This document shows positions 12,361 through 24,375 of a stretch of 64,000 nucleotides of DNA, piece after piece; the first letter of the stretch is position 1, and each line of letters starts with the position of its first letter. Under the pieces are notes generated by a model, which ran no database searches, was not told the DNA's origin, and saw only the letters and a program-made list of their open reading frames with translations. Source of the DNA: Hygrophila difformis (lineage: Eukaryota > Streptophyta > Magnoliopsida > Lamiales > Acanthaceae); the NCBI GenBank assembly GCA_030278955.1, contig JAOANR010000003.1:19615050-19679049 (forward strand), written 5' to 3'. The translations under genes and the position numbers were made by a program.

Positions 12361-12529
12361 TTCAATACACAGAAATATATATTAATTGTTTCTGTTATTA
12401 TTATTATTATTATTATTAGTATAATTTTAATTTTTTTATTCTTTAAAATTATTATTTTGTATAAAGATTTTATAAATAAAATATTTTTTATTATAAATAG
12501 TAGTAATTTTATAAAATTATTTCTCTTTT

Positions 12530-13225
12530 TTCTACCCACTTTTTTTTCAATTTTTTTTCTTATTTTCTTGCTCTATTTTTTTCCCTCTTTTTTTTCTTGT
12601 TTTTCTTTTATTTTTTCTCATTTTTTTTCCTTTCCCTTTTTTCTTAATTTTTCCTTTTCTCTCTTTTCTCTTATTTTTTCCCTTTCTTTCTCTCTTTTTT
12701 CTTATTTTTCCCTTTCTTTCTCTCTTTTTTCTTATTTTTTCCTTTTCTTTCTCTCTTTTTTCTTACTTTTTTCTTCTTCTTTCTCATTTTTGGTTATTTT
12801 CTATTTTTTTCCTCTTTTTTTCTTGTTTTTCTTTTATTTTTTCTCATTTTTTTTTCTTTCTCTTTTTTTCTTATTTTTTCCTTTTCTTTCTCTTTTCTCT
12901 TATTTTTTTCTCTTTCTTTCTCTCTTTTTTCTTATTTTTTTCCTTTTCTTTCTCTCTTTTTTCTTATTTTTCTTCTTCTTTCTCATTTTTGGTCATTTTC
13001 TATTTTTTCTCGCTTTTTACTCCATTTGTCTTATTTTTTTTGCTTTGTTTCATTTTTTCTTTCTCTCTTTTTAATTTTTTCTCTGTTTTCCCTTATTTTT
13101 TTCTCATATTTATTTTTGGTAAATTTCTTATTGTTCTCATTTTGTTTGTTTAATTTTTCCAATTTTATATTTTATTTTATTTCTTAAATTTTTATGTTCT
13201 TTTTTTTGTCTCTTCTCAATCTTAT
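12530..13225 (+). repeat. ~700-bp polypyrimidine tract
   Basis: The plus strand is almost only T and C, built from degenerate repeats such as TTTCTCTCTTTTTTCTTATTTTT with unit spacing near 50 bp. The apparent long open frame (Phe/Ser/Leu only) is a by-product of composition and is not called as a gene. A homopurine-homopyrimidine tract like this can form triplex DNA. Confidence 0.8.
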
Positions 13226-13227
13226 TT

Positions 13228-13228
<1 letters not shown>

Positions 13229-13304
<76 letters not shown>

Positions 13305-13331
13305 TATAATAATAATAACAATAATAATAAT
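13229..13331. repeat. (TAA)n microsatellite
   Basis: About 100 bp of ATA/TAA triplets with a few interruptions (AACA, ATTAT). Confidence 0.95.
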
Positions 13332-13579
13332 ATAAAGACAATACGTAATTGAACTAGGCTCTCTTATGATTCATCATCAGATTAACTATCACCATCCCCT
13401 GTCACTACAACCTCGTCTTTGTTTATCATTCCGTTTCCTGATGATTTGCCCCCAGATGCAGGTGGATCTTTTATGAAGGTAACTACGACACTGAGTTGAT
13501 ATTGCGATCAATCAGCTGCTATCCTTTTCCTCTGGCATCTCGCATTGTCTATTGAAAGTCGTCATGTAACGGAACCATT

Positions 13580-13720
13580 CTGCAGGCTGGCGATCGGATC
13601 AGTCTTCTACAGTAAATCAGAAATGCAGGAGAGATTGGTTGAATACTTGATGGATGTGAAGGCTAGGTTCAAAACATACAAGTCAGATCCACGAAGGTAT
13701 TGGGTGCTATCCACTACAGT
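13580..13720 (+). pseudogene. MuDR-type transposase N-terminal fragment
   Basis: Plus-strand reading gives LAIGSVFYSKSEMQERLVEY then LMDVKARFKTYKSDPRRYWV, aligning with the MuDR-domain stretch of the transposase at 54-57 kb (LAPGSVFATKRRLQEKLVEY, KSDKKRYWV). An acceptor-like TTCTGCAG precedes it at 13578-13585. Similarity ends at about 13715, where unrelated sequence follows, so only one block survives. It lies inside the putative MULE near its left end, so it may be a rearranged duplicate of the element's own transposase or a remnant of another MULE. Confidence 0.65.
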
Positions 13721-14235
13721 AACTTCCTGCCGTCGATGTTGCTGCTCAATTTCATCCACTTTCTTCATTTGCCATCATTGCACCAACTCACGATCTGGTT
13801 TATGTAGGGGATTCCCCTTTTCAGTGAAGTCCTGTCCACATATGTATCTATATATTGATCTGTTTTTCCACCGAGCCACTTCTCCATTTCAGCGTAGGCT
13901 TCACAGCCCTGAAAGCCTTCATGCATGCCGAACGTTCTACGGTCCTGGTGCACCCGCTTCCATTTTGACCCTTATGATAGGGGAGGTGGTTCGAACTGTC
14001 GCTCCGACGAATGCCGCCAAGGCCAATGTAGTCACTACCAATTGGCCGATGCCAAATCCCGCTGAGATTGAAAACTTGGCCGTCGGTGTGGTGGAACAGA
14101 TATATGATAATTGCCGAGTCCTCTCATTCCTCACCAGTATAATTACTGTTGTAAGCCTATACTGCACAAAATAATTTTACAAGTAATATTAGTAATTGCT
14201 GTTCTATTAAGTATATATTAAAAGGATAAGTGTGC

Positions 14236-14303
<68 letters not shown>

Positions 14304-14680
14304 CCGCAGTTAAGAAAATACCTGCCGTCTGCAATCTTTCCTCCAAGTCTTGTGCAGGAGAGATTGGTCGAATATAGTAGGAAAATTGCCTGACAGTGAG
14401 TATTAGCTTCCGTTACCGCACTAGCTGTACGCGGTGATATTTGCCGAATTAGAGCTGAGTGATTCCTTTTTGGGGGGTAATATTTCTTAATATCCCCCCT
14501 CTCAATCTTCGCGAGGGCCGACCGATGCCAAAATGCTCCCGACGTCGCGCAACTTGCTCGGATTGGTGGTGGAGCAGAGATATGATAATTGCCAATTCCT
14601 TTCATTCCTCGCCAGTATAATTACTTTCGTAACCCTGTAGGGGGGAACATTAATTATACAAGTAATATTAGTAATTGTAG
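13621..14680 (+). repeat. Decayed duplicated unit around the transposase fragment
   Basis: Two related blocks: GCAGGAGAGATTGGTTGAATA at 13626 recurs as a near copy at 14353, and the stretch around 14090-14160 (GATATATGATAATTGCC ... CAGTATAATTACT) recurs at 14577-14630. A (TAA)n run (14237-14302) lies between them. The rest of 13720-14680 is not recognised. Confidence 0.55.
14237..14302. repeat. (TAA)n microsatellite
   Basis: Uninterrupted AAT/TAA triplets for about 65 bp. Confidence 0.95.
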
Positions 14681-14991
14681 TTGCATTACAGTTACATTTA
14701 TAATAATACAAATATAATTAATATTAATAGTAAGTGTGATACTTATAATAATTTATATAGTAGTAAGTGTAATACTTATAATAATTTATATAATATTATT
14801 AGTATAAGGATAAGTGCGCATAATAATAATATAACAATAATAATAATTATTAATTATAATTATTAATTATTATAGTAAAAATTATTTATTACTAATTAAT
14901 TATTTATAATTATAGTTATTATATATTAATTAAAATATATTATAATTATTAATCTATTATTAATTATTAATAATTAAATATAATTAATAAT
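14681..14991. other. AT-rich spacer, target of E2
   Basis: Sequence of A/T with TAATTATTA-type words. The same kind of sequence resumes at 33147 after E2, and part of it (about 14880-14985) is near-identical to 33360-33490, a local duplication. Confidence 0.7.
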
Positions 14992-17395
14992 TGTAACATC
15001 CCGAGTAATTAATTTAGAATTTATTAAATTAATTACTATTAAAGTCAATTTAAATTCCTAACCATTAATCATATGTTAGGAAATGTTGGGCTTAAATTGT
15101 TTTAGTAAGATGGAGAATAATAATAGTAGGGGAAGCCAAGCATTTAATATTAAGAAGAGGAGTACAATTAGTAGTAGAAAGAGAGCCCATGGATCAAGGC
15201 CCAAGCCCACTGGGCCGACCCGGGCCCGGCCCATCACCCCATGACCCGACCCGGAGAACCAAGACCCATTTTATGCCCAAGGTCAGCCATTATACTCAAG
15301 AAGTCTTCATTTCTTCACAACACACTATCAATTCCCGCTAGAGAGAGAGAGGGCCACTTTGGAGGCAATCTTGGAGAGCAAATGTTTGTGGGAATGCAAG
15401 GATGACTTAAGGATTGATACTATACACTTGGGTAAGCTTATTTCTTCATTCACTTGTCAATTTTCTTAAGTTTTGAGTGGGTTTTGGGGTGGGAAAAGTG
15501 AGGTGACGAAAATTGGGGTTTATAAGGGTGTTCATAGAAATTGGCTTGGGAATGAGTTCAATTTTGGTAATTGACCCTTGCATGTTGGTAAGATAACAAT
15601 TTTAGTTTCTTGCTTGCAAGGAATCTGAAATTTAGTGATGAATTGAGTAAATTGAGGAAGGAGGATGAGGATTGGAATGAAGGATCAAGTTTGACTTATT
15701 TTTCATGGGTGTAGATGCAATTGAAGCTTGAAAAGTGAAGATTTTTCTCTATTGAGGATGTTTAGTTCGTGCATGTTCTAAAGGAATTCATTGGTTGAAC
15801 TGAGCTTGGGATTGAAGAAATTGAAGTTGGGACATCAATGATCAAAGGCAAGGGGTAGAATAATGCTTGAATTGAATAATGGTAGCAAGATGGGAAAATG
15901 AATTGTGTTTTGGACAGTCAGCCTTGGCGTATTTTGACGCCAGGGAGCCATTTTTGGCATCAACAAGCCTAGTTGACGCCAAGCAGGGGAGAAATTTTCT
16001 CCACTTCCAGGGTTGGCGTTTTCTGACGCCAGAAGCCTCTTTTTGGCGTCAATAGCCTTGCTGACGCCAGCTTTTGAGAATTTCCATTTTTCAGGGTTGG
16101 CGTTTATCTACGCCAGACTTCCTATTTTGGCGTAGTTAGCCTTGTCTACGCCAGAAATTCAAATTTCATGTTTTTGTGACTTCTTACTATTATATCTTCC
16201 TTGATATATGGTTATTGATGTTGGAATTTACGAGATACGAACCTAGACAAATTCACAAGTTCATCTTATGTGATCATGCGTTAGAATTGGGATTTTATTA
16301 TGGTTGCCGTTATGCGAGGCTTGGTAAACCTCAGTCGTATGTTTATAATGGATATAGAAGTGTATATCGAATGTTTGAATTGGTGATAGAGAACCTAGAC
16401 GGCTAGGTGGTTTCTCTGATTATTTATGTTATGTTCTTATTGGTGTTGTGCCTTTGTGTGTGAGGTGGTATACCTCGGTGATACTTGTGTTATGCTACGG
16501 CATGTTTGGCATATGGGGAGTGAACCCTGTGCCATGACCGGCAATTGGGGAGTGAACCCTTTGCCATGACCCGCTAGACGCTGCTCTGGTCAGTGACGAC
16601 TATCCGGCTCCCTCACCTATGTTATTGGCCCTGCGTAGGCTGTTCGTCCGCGGCGGGGGCGACGTTGACGGGCAGTTCATTGTGATGGGAGAGGGTGGTG
16701 TCCTCTCGCCAATGATGACTGTCGACCATGGTTATTAGGAAACGCGTTAGACATGATTAATTGCTGCATTTAGGATAGATAGACACATAGGTCATATCAT
16801 TCATTTCATCATATCATAACATTTATTTGATTGCAGTGGTTGAAGCACCGGTATGGGACGGTGTGATGGTTTGCATTCTTTTACTTATTTATTTAATTAC
16901 TTTGTTAATGTTTGACAGTAGTATGTGGTTGATGTATCCCCATCCCCCATTATTCTTCCCTTGCTCAGTAACCGTACTGACCCCTGCTATTTTCTTTTAT
17001 AGATACTCAAGAGGATGGCGCGGTGCATTGGGCATATTGAAGGGTTGGGGATGAGCGAACATGTTTTATTCCCTTAAATGGTTTTTGCTCACTTAGTTAA
17101 TGGACATATTATGTGCTTTTATCGTTAATTATTCTGCCGTGAGTTTTAATATAATTAGAAACGCCTGTGAGCTGTAGTAGTTCAAGATTTTGATTTATTA
17201 CTGAGTTAATATTTTAACTGAAATTTATGAGATTGATAGCAGGGCTGAATGCCCGGATATGTTGTTAATTTGATATATGTATATATATATAATTACTATA
17301 ATTATGGTGTGGTGGGATTTTTCTGATTCTTCAGGTACTCAGCTTCGTATTACAGACCCTAAGTTGACTGGCCAACAGCTTAGGTGATGTAATAC
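14992..17395 (+). repeat. E2 5' LTR, main part
   Basis: Corresponds to 30686-33090 of the 3' LTR. The last 49 bp of this LTR lie at 26939-26987 beyond E3. It contains the TGGCGT/ACGCCA hairpin ladder (15924-16155) and two close copies of GGGGAGTGAACCCT (16516, 16549). Confidence 0.92.
15924..16155 (+). repeat. Hairpin ladder in E2 5' LTR (3 units)
   Basis: Repeated TGGCGT...ACGCCA inverted pairs, each unit about 80 bp with one longer and one shorter hairpin: CTTGGCGTATTTTGACGCCA, a GGCGTCAACAAGCCTAGTTGACGCC-like longer stem, and so on. One arm carries TGGCAT, corrected to TGGCGT in the 3' LTR. Counterpart at 31617-31849. Confidence 0.8.
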
Positions 17396-19689
17396 TGTAA
17401 CGTCCCAAAAATTTAAACAAAATTTTCGCGACGTCACTGCCGTATCACCCCACCTAAATTGTTGGCCAATCAACATAGGCGAAGTAATACGAAGCTGGGT
17501 ACCTGTAAAATAACTCTAATCTCAACCATGTCCATCACATAAACAACATATTAGACATATCCGGGAGGCACTCCCTGAATCCACACATTTAAATATCTAG
17601 ATTCATAACTCCTTAACATAATAATAAGTCGTCCTAATATACTGCGACTCCAAGTACAACGAAGATAATACATAAGTCTGACATAAGACAAGTCATAGAT
17701 CACTCATCCCCAAATGTCCCACCGTGCTCAGCATCTGCCTCAGGAGAATCTATAAAATCAATAAATAAGCAGGGGGTCAGTACGGTTACTGAGCAAGGGA
17801 AGAATAATGGGGGATGGGGGTGCATCAATCACATAATAACATTAACATTAACAAGATAATTAAATAAATGAGTAAGAGAATGCAAACCATCACACCGTCC
17901 CATACCGGTGCTTCAACCACTGCAATCAAATATATGTTATGACATGATGAAATGGATGATATGACCTAGGTGTCCATCTATCCTAAATGCAGCAGATAGT
18001 CATGTCTAACGCGTTTCCTAATAACCATGGTCGACAGTCATCATTGGCGAGAGGACACCACCCTCTCCCATCACAATGAACTGCCCGTCAACGTCGCCCC
18101 CGCCGCGGACGAACAGCCTACGCAGGGCCAATAACATAGGTGAAGGAGCCGGATAGTCGTCACTGACTAGAGCAGCGTCTAGCGGGTCATGGCAAAGGGT
18201 TCACTCCCCAATTGCCGCATCGTGCCACACGCACAACACACAGACCCGGGATATCAGCTGAATATCCCTATGGGTCAATTCCAGTCAAGGGAGTAAATCC
18301 CAATCAAGCACATAGAATAAATCAACATATCCATATATATATAACTGAGGTTTGCCAAGCCTCGCATAACGGCAACCACAATATAATCCCAACTTTAACG
18401 CATAATCACATAAGATGAACTTAGGAATTTGTCTAGGTTCGTATCTCGTAAGTTCCAACATACTCCAACATCAATAACCATATATCAAGGAGGATATAAT
18501 AGTAAGAAGTCACAAAAACATGAAATTTGAATTTCTGGCGTAGACAAGGCTAACTACGCCAAAATAGGAAGTCTGGCGTAGATAAACGCCAACCCTGAAA
18601 AATGGAAATTTTCATAAGCTGGCGTCGGCAAGGCTATTGACGCCAAAAAGAGTCTTCTGGCGTCAGAAAACGCCAACCCTGGAAGTGGAGAAAATTTCTC
18701 CCCTGCTTGGCGTCAACTAGGCATGTTGACGCCAAAAATGACATTCTGGCGTCAAAATACGCTAGAACTGAATGGTGGAAAAAAAAACTTCCCTGCCTAG
18801 CGTCAACTAGGCTTGTTGACGCCAAAAATGACATTCTGGCGTCAAAATACGCCAAGGCTGATTGTCCAAAACAAAAATCATTTTCCCATCTTGCTACCAT
18901 TATTCAAATCAAGCATTATTCTACCCATTGCCTTATTTATTTGTTCCTAAGCTCCCAATTTGGTTTCCTCAAGCTCTCAATTTTATTATCTTCAAGTTCC
19001 AAGTTAAAATTCCTCCAAGACCTACCAATTTAAACACAAGTTAATTAATTTCTCCACACCCATAAGTTCTATCTCTTCATCTAAGCATCAACCTTTAAAT
19101 CTGAAATTCCCTTCCAAAACTTATTAGAAAACTTCATACCTTGCACATGCACAACAATTCCCTCCTTGATCCCTCCAATTCAAGCTTCACCTTGCCCTTT
19201 TTCCTCCTACCAACCATAGTCCCCAATTCACTTCAATAAATCCATATTCTTGACTAAACTCTTGATAAAAGATGAAATTTAGCTTACTTACCACATGCAA
19301 GATCAAGCCCTACTCCAATCTTGCTCCAAACCAAGCTCTTCTTCTAGAGAGGAATTTTTCCTTTCTTCTTCTTCTCCATGGCCGATCGGTGAAGTGGAAG
19401 TAGGAAGAATGAAGACCAACTTTGACTATAACTCTCGTATAGTGACTGATGGGCCGGGCTTAAAGATGACTGGGCCGGCCCGGTTTGGCCCAATGGTTTG
19501 AACCCACTTATTTGACTACACTTTCTATTATTACTACTAGCAATGGCCCAACTTGTTTTCTTGCTTCCACTTTTCCTTGGGCCTCTTGATGGCATTTGTC
19601 AAGCCTAGTCCAACAATAAATTAAAGTTAGGAAACTTTAATTGTAATTTAATTAAATTAATTTATAATTTAATTACTCGGGATGTTACA
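17396..19689 (-). repeat. E3 3' LTR
   Basis: On the minus strand it starts TGTAACATCCCGAG and ends GGGACGTTACA. Hairpin ladder of four units at 18535-18855. Confidence 0.93.
18535..18855 (-). repeat. Hairpin ladder in E3 3' LTR (4 units)
   Basis: Same TGGCGT/ACGCCA inverted pairs as in E2 but with one more unit; the two inner units (about 18710-18790 and 18800-18855) are nearly identical, indicating recent expansion. Counterpart 25783-26103. Confidence 0.8.
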
Positions 19690-19702
19690 TTCCCTCCCCC
19701 TT
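19690..19702 (-). promoter_or_regulatory. E3 polypurine tract
   Basis: Minus strand AAGGGGGAGGGAA directly before the 3' LTR, preceded by a CGAGGACGAATGAT-type box also present before the E2 3' LTR. Confidence 0.8.
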
Positions 19703-19752
19703 AGGATCATTCGTCCTCGAATGAAATAGAAAAGGAAGTAACTTTTACCTCT

Positions 19753-20817
19753 TCATTGAATTGGAGTTAAGTCCAATTCAGGGTAGCGCTCTGTCATAAA
19801 TTCCACTGTCTCCCATGTAGCATCTTCGACTCCATGCCTCGACCATAAGACTTTTACCATCGGAATTACTTTGTTTCTTAACACTTTCTCCTTGACATCT
19901 AACACCGCCACTGGGTATTCTTCATATTCTAAGCTTTCGTTTAATTCGATTTCATCTGGCTGAATGATCTTGTCAGGATCCGACATAAACTTCCTTAACT
20001 GAGATACATGGAACACGTTGTGAACATTTCCCACCTCCGAAGGCAAATCTAGCTGATATGCTACCTTTCCGATTCGTTTGACTACCTCATATGGCCCAAT
20101 GTAGCGAGGGCTTAATTTTCCCTTTTTCCCAAATCGCCTAACTCCTCTCACTGGTGATACTCGCAATAATACCCAATCTCCCACTGCAAATTCTATATCT
20201 CGGCGATGAAGATCAGCATAACTTTTCTGACGATCTTGGGCTTCTTTCATCCGATCTTTAATGATACGCACGATTTCGGTGGTCTGTTCAATCAATTCTG
20301 GCCCCAAAAGAATGCGTTCGGAAGGATCATTCAAACAGAGGGGAGTCCTACAGCGTCTGCCATATAATGCCTCAAAAGGAGCCATACCAATGCTTGCGTG
20401 GTAACTATTGTTATATGAAAACTCCACCAGTGGTAAATAACTATCCCAAGTACCCTGGAAATCCATAATACATGCTCTCAGCATGTCTTCCAAGGTTCTG
20501 ATTGTACGCTCGGTTTGACCATCTGTCTGTGGATGCCACGCAGTACTCATGCTAATATGTGTTCCAAATGCTGACTGCACTTCTTTCCAGAACCTAGATA
20601 AAAATCTAGAATCACGATCAGATATAATTTCTTTGGGTACTCCGAAACGTCGTACCACATGTCCAATGTAAGCACTGACCAATTCTTGCATACTCCACTT
20701 CAATCTCATCGGGATGAACACAGCACTTTTGGTCAATCGGTCTATTACTACCCAAATTGTATCCACCTTACGCCTGGTTCTCGGTAGACCGGTAACAAAA
20801 TCCATAGCAATGGATTC
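19753..20817 (-). pseudogene. E3 integrase core and chromodomain, downstream of a stop
   Basis: Continues the frame after the TGA at 20818-20820. It begins in the integrase core (MDFVTGLPRTRRKVDTIWVV), with the second catalytic Asp in ISDRDSRF and Glu in TDGQTERT, then the GPY/F-type module (PRYIGPYEVVKRIG) and a C-terminal chromodomain (VKVLWSRHGVEDATWE, residues about 310-345). Compared with E4 (TWKWDSI), the stop arises from a Trp codon changed to TGA, a single base change. This part alone would not be translated unless read through. Confidence 0.9.
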
Positions 20818-22938
20818 TCATTTCCAACTCGGAATTTCTAATGGTTGTAATAACCCTGAGGGTCTCATATGCTCTACCCGAATTTTCTGACATGTCGAGC
20901 ATTTAGCTACAAACGCTGCTACTTCTCTTTTCATATTTTTCCACCAAAAAGACTCTCTCAAGTCACGATACATCTTTGTTGCCCCGGGGTGTATGGAATA
21001 CGGTGTGGTATGAGCTTCTACCAAAATTTTCCTTTTGATGGATATATCGTTTGATGGCACACACCAACGATCCCCATGTCGAACCATTCCTCGATCATCC
21101 ACACGAAATTTGGATGCCTCCCCATGATAAATTTTCTGTTTGAGTTCTCTCATTTCATCACTTACCGCTTGGCTTAACCGAAGTTCTTCTAATAAGGATG
21201 GCACTACAGTCATAGCATATATACTCTGTTTAACTCCACGTGGTATGACTGTGATGTCCGCTCTTTCCAACTCTTGCTTAAGCTTCCAAGGTATGGTTAT
21301 AGCATTGGTGATGTGCACCTTGCGACTCAATGCATCTGCTACGCAATTTGCCTTTCCCTCAATGTATTGAATATCTGTGTCATAGTCCTGCAAAAATTCT
21401 AACCATCTCCTCTGACGCCCACTCATCTTATCAGAAGTATAGAGACATTTGAGATTTTTGTGATCTGAGTAGATATGACACTTAGCTCCGTACAGATAAT
21501 GTCTCCAAATTTTCAAGGCGTGAACTACCGCTGCCATTTCCAAATCGTGCGTAGGATAGTTCAGTTCATGAGGTATTAATTGTCGGGATGCATAAGCTAT
21601 GACCCGGCCATGTTGCATCAATACACATCCCAAACCTCGATGTGATGCATCTGTATATACCTCAAACTCTCCTGACTCATCGGGCAAAACAAGCACTGGT
21701 GCTTCTGTAACTTTTTCTTTTAGCAGCTCAAATGCAGCCTGACAACCTTCATCCCAACGGAATTCCACTCCTTTCTTAAGAAGTTGAGTAAGTGGTCTGG
21801 CTATGCTCGAGAATCCCTCAATGAACCGGCGATAATAGCCTACTAAACCCAGAAAACTTCGGATTTCACTTACACTGGTAGGAGATTTCCATTCCAGAAC
21901 TGCATCAACCTTGGCTGGATCTACAGAAATTCCTTCCCCGGACACAATATGTCCTAAAAAGGCCACCTTGTCCAACCAAAACTCACATTTGGACAGTTTT
22001 GCGTAAAGCTGATTATCCCGAAGTGTCTTGAGTACTGTCCGTAAATGTCGTTTATGCATTTGAGAACTCGGGGAGTACACCAAAATATCATCAATGAAGA
22101 TGACAACGCAGACATCTAACCATGGACGAAAAATTCGATGCATCAAAACCATGAATACTGCTGGGGCATTTGTTAATCCAAACGGCATCACAGTAAATTC
22201 AAAATGACCGTACCGTGTGCGAAATGCCGTCTTGGGTCTGTCCTTCTCTGCAACCCGAATCTGATGATACCCTGATCGAAGATCAATTTTGGAGAATGTG
22301 GTGGCCCCTCTCAATTGATCAAACAAGTCTTCAATTCGAGGTAATGGATACCGATTTTTAATGGTTACTTGATTTAAGCCCCTGTAGTCAATGCACATAC
22401 GAAGACTGCCGTCCTTTTTCTTTACAAAGATCACTGGTGCTCCCCATGGTGAACTACTTGGCTGAATATACCCCTTGTCCAACAACTCCTTCAGCTGCTC
22501 CTTCAATTCCCTGAGTTCTGCTGGAGCCATTCTATAAGGCACTTTGGCAATCGGTGCTGCCCCCGGAATTAGATCAATAGTAAAATCGATCTCTCTAGAT
22601 GGCGGTAACCCAGGAATCTCATCTGGAAATACATCTGGAAATTCAGATACTACCGGAATGTTTTGTACCTTAGAATCTGTTGTCGCATCTCCCAGCTCAA
22701 TTACATGACAAAGATATGCTGGATACCCTTTACGTATAAGAGAAGCAAATGAAACAAAAGGTATAACTTTAATGTTGGGAGGACGATAAATAAGGGAATT
22801 ACCCTGCTCATCACAGAATGAAATTCGTGGCACTCCACACTCCAATCGAGCTTTATACTTTGATAACCAGTCCATTCCCAAAATCACATCAAACTCTGCT
22901 AACTCGATAACCACCAAATCTGCTTTAAACTGATGATT
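20818..22938 (-). pseudogene. E3 reverse transcriptase, RNase H and integrase zinc domain
   Basis: The same frame as gag and protease. From the N-terminus it has the end of the protease region ([10 protein letters not shown]), reverse transcriptase with [20 protein letters not shown] and the catalytic FIDD box ([13 protein letters not shown]), RNase H ([37 protein letters not shown]) and the integrase HHCC zinc domain ([11 protein letters not shown]...CSTCQK). It is closed at 20818 by TGA and separated from the protease segment by TAA at 22939-22941. Otherwise open for about 700 codons, so inactivation is recent. Confidence 0.92.
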
Positions 22939-23178
22939 TTAATGTCCTTTAATCTGTATCTCTGCATCCCATCTAATCCACTTGCTCTCGATGATGTCTC
23001 CCGACGGTAAAGATACCGGAAGATGATACGGCTCTAGTGGCCCCAACTCCTTTCCAAAAGTAAAGTTTGCAGAGATAAAAGAACAAGATGCTCCCGTATC
23101 ATATAACGCGAAAGCAGGTACGTTATCGACTAAAATGATACCTAGATTCATGACATGTAGAGTAACATTGAAGACAAG
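22939..23178 (-). pseudogene. E3 aspartic protease segment
   Basis: Encodes the retroviral-type protease active site ALYDTGASCSFIS in the same frame as gag. Upstream it is cut from gag by a 54-nt in-frame segment carrying three stops (23179-23232); downstream by TAA at 22939-22941. In E4 the same region is continuous. Confidence 0.88.
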
Positions 23179-23223
23179 CTGAAATAAACGCAAAAGAAAC
23201 TATATATCAGTATAAATATTTCA

Positions 23224-24375
23224 TTACATACCTGTAAGCACATCATCACGTCCCGGAACTTCAGCTCTCTCAATCACATTGAGGCGACCTCCACGGCCCC
23301 TCGCAATCCCTCTGCCTCTGTCCGGTGCTCTCCCAGTCTGAGTTCCCCCACGGGGATTAGCCAAGGATGGCTTGCCCGCAGATGGGGCCAACTGTGGACA
23401 CTGATCTCGGTAATGGCCTTCCTGGTTACACTGCCAACATACGACTCCTGGATAAAATGGTCTAGTACCCTGAGACCGAGAAGTCTCGCCTCTACCCTGT
23501 GGACGTCTACTGGACCCTGCTACACCTTTACCTTTATCCTTACGACGATCTGTCCAACTGCGTAGAGAATCAGCTCTCGCGCGCTCTGCAAACAGTGCCT
23601 GATCATATGCTGTCGATAATGAGCTATGTTGTACTGCACATCTAGTACGGATATTTGCCCTAAGGCCATCAACAAACCTCGCGACTTTGGCCTGCTCGTC
23701 AGGAACAAGCTCTGGTGCATAACTCATTAACTCCACATATTTCTGATAATACTCCGTCACTGTCCTCCTCTCTCCCTGTTCTAGAGTTAAGAATTCCCTC
23801 TTTTTCGCATACAGTAACTGCGGGGTGTAAAAGTGCGCCTGCAAAGCTCTGCAAAAATCAGTCCACGAATAACCCTGTTGAGCCACTATTTCGGCCTCAC
23901 GTCCCCTCCACCAATATAAAGCTGGCCCTGACAAATAGTGGCTTCCAACCATAACTTGCTGATCTGCAGGACACCCAATACTTACAAATATACGATTCAT
24001 CCGATAGGACCAGTCATCCAATGCGATCGGATCCGAACCTCCCTGAAAGATAGGTGGCTGATGCTGTCGAGCCAAACTCACATAATCAACAGGCGGACGA
24101 GGGTGATAATTATGTTGTGCGATACTCATATAGTTAAACATCTGTTCCACAAACTGCGCCGCATCAAAAGGTGCATCACGAGGCGGCGGCGGTGGAATAT
24201 AGTTCTCATACATTGGCTCCCCGCCCAAACCTGAGAAATTATCCCGGGGTATTTCCTCCTCATCAGTCGACTCATTTCCATCTCCAACATAAGCTTCCCT
24301 GTCTCCGATATTCGGTCCGGGGTTCCGACGTGGCCGACCCCTACGGCGTGGTTCTCCTCCTCTCCTAGGCGGCAT
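23224..24375 (-). CDS. E3 gag
   Basis: The start chosen is the ATG at 24375 (MPPRRGGEPRRRGRPRR), matching the MPPRGRPRK start of E4; the open frame extends further upstream without function. It contains an acidic spacer, the retrotransposon gag core (about residues 90-250, including WWRGREAEIV and TVTEYYQKYVELM) and a CCHC zinc knuckle CWQCNQEGHYRDQC. It binds element RNA and builds particles. The frame ends at TAA 23224-23226, at an intron-like junction before protease. Confidence 0.9.
   Translation of the reverse strand: MPPRRGGEPRRRGRPRRNPGPNIGDREAYVGDGNESTDEEEIPRDNFSGLGGEPMYENYIPPPPPRDAPFDAAQFVEQMFNYMSIAQHNYHPRPPVDYVSLARQHQPPIFQGGSDPIALDDWSYRMNRIFVSIGCPADQQVMVGSHYLSGPALYWWRGREAEIVAQQGYSWTDFCRALQAHFYTPQLLYAKKREFLTLEQGERRTVTEYYQKYVELMSYAPELVPDEQAKVARFVDGLRANIRTRCAVQHSSLSTAYDQALFAERARADSLRSWTDRRKDKGKGVAGSSRRPQGRGETSRSQGTRPFYPGVVCWQCNQEGHYRDQCPQLAPSAGKPSLANPRGGTQTGRAPDRGRGIARGRGGRLNVIERAEVPGRDDVLTGM

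Noticed and set aside
12214..13074. Long open frame of Phe, Ser and Leu
   Set aside because: Composition artefact of the polypyrimidine tract; no domain and no codon structure.
16176..16406. 76-codon frame conserved in both E2 LTRs
   Set aside because: Conservation follows from LTR identity; no motif, and the region is LTR.
18535..18855. Regular short palindromic repeats resembling a CRISPR array
   Set aside because: Plant LTR context, repeats are paired hairpins without unique spacers, and copies sit in all four LTRs.
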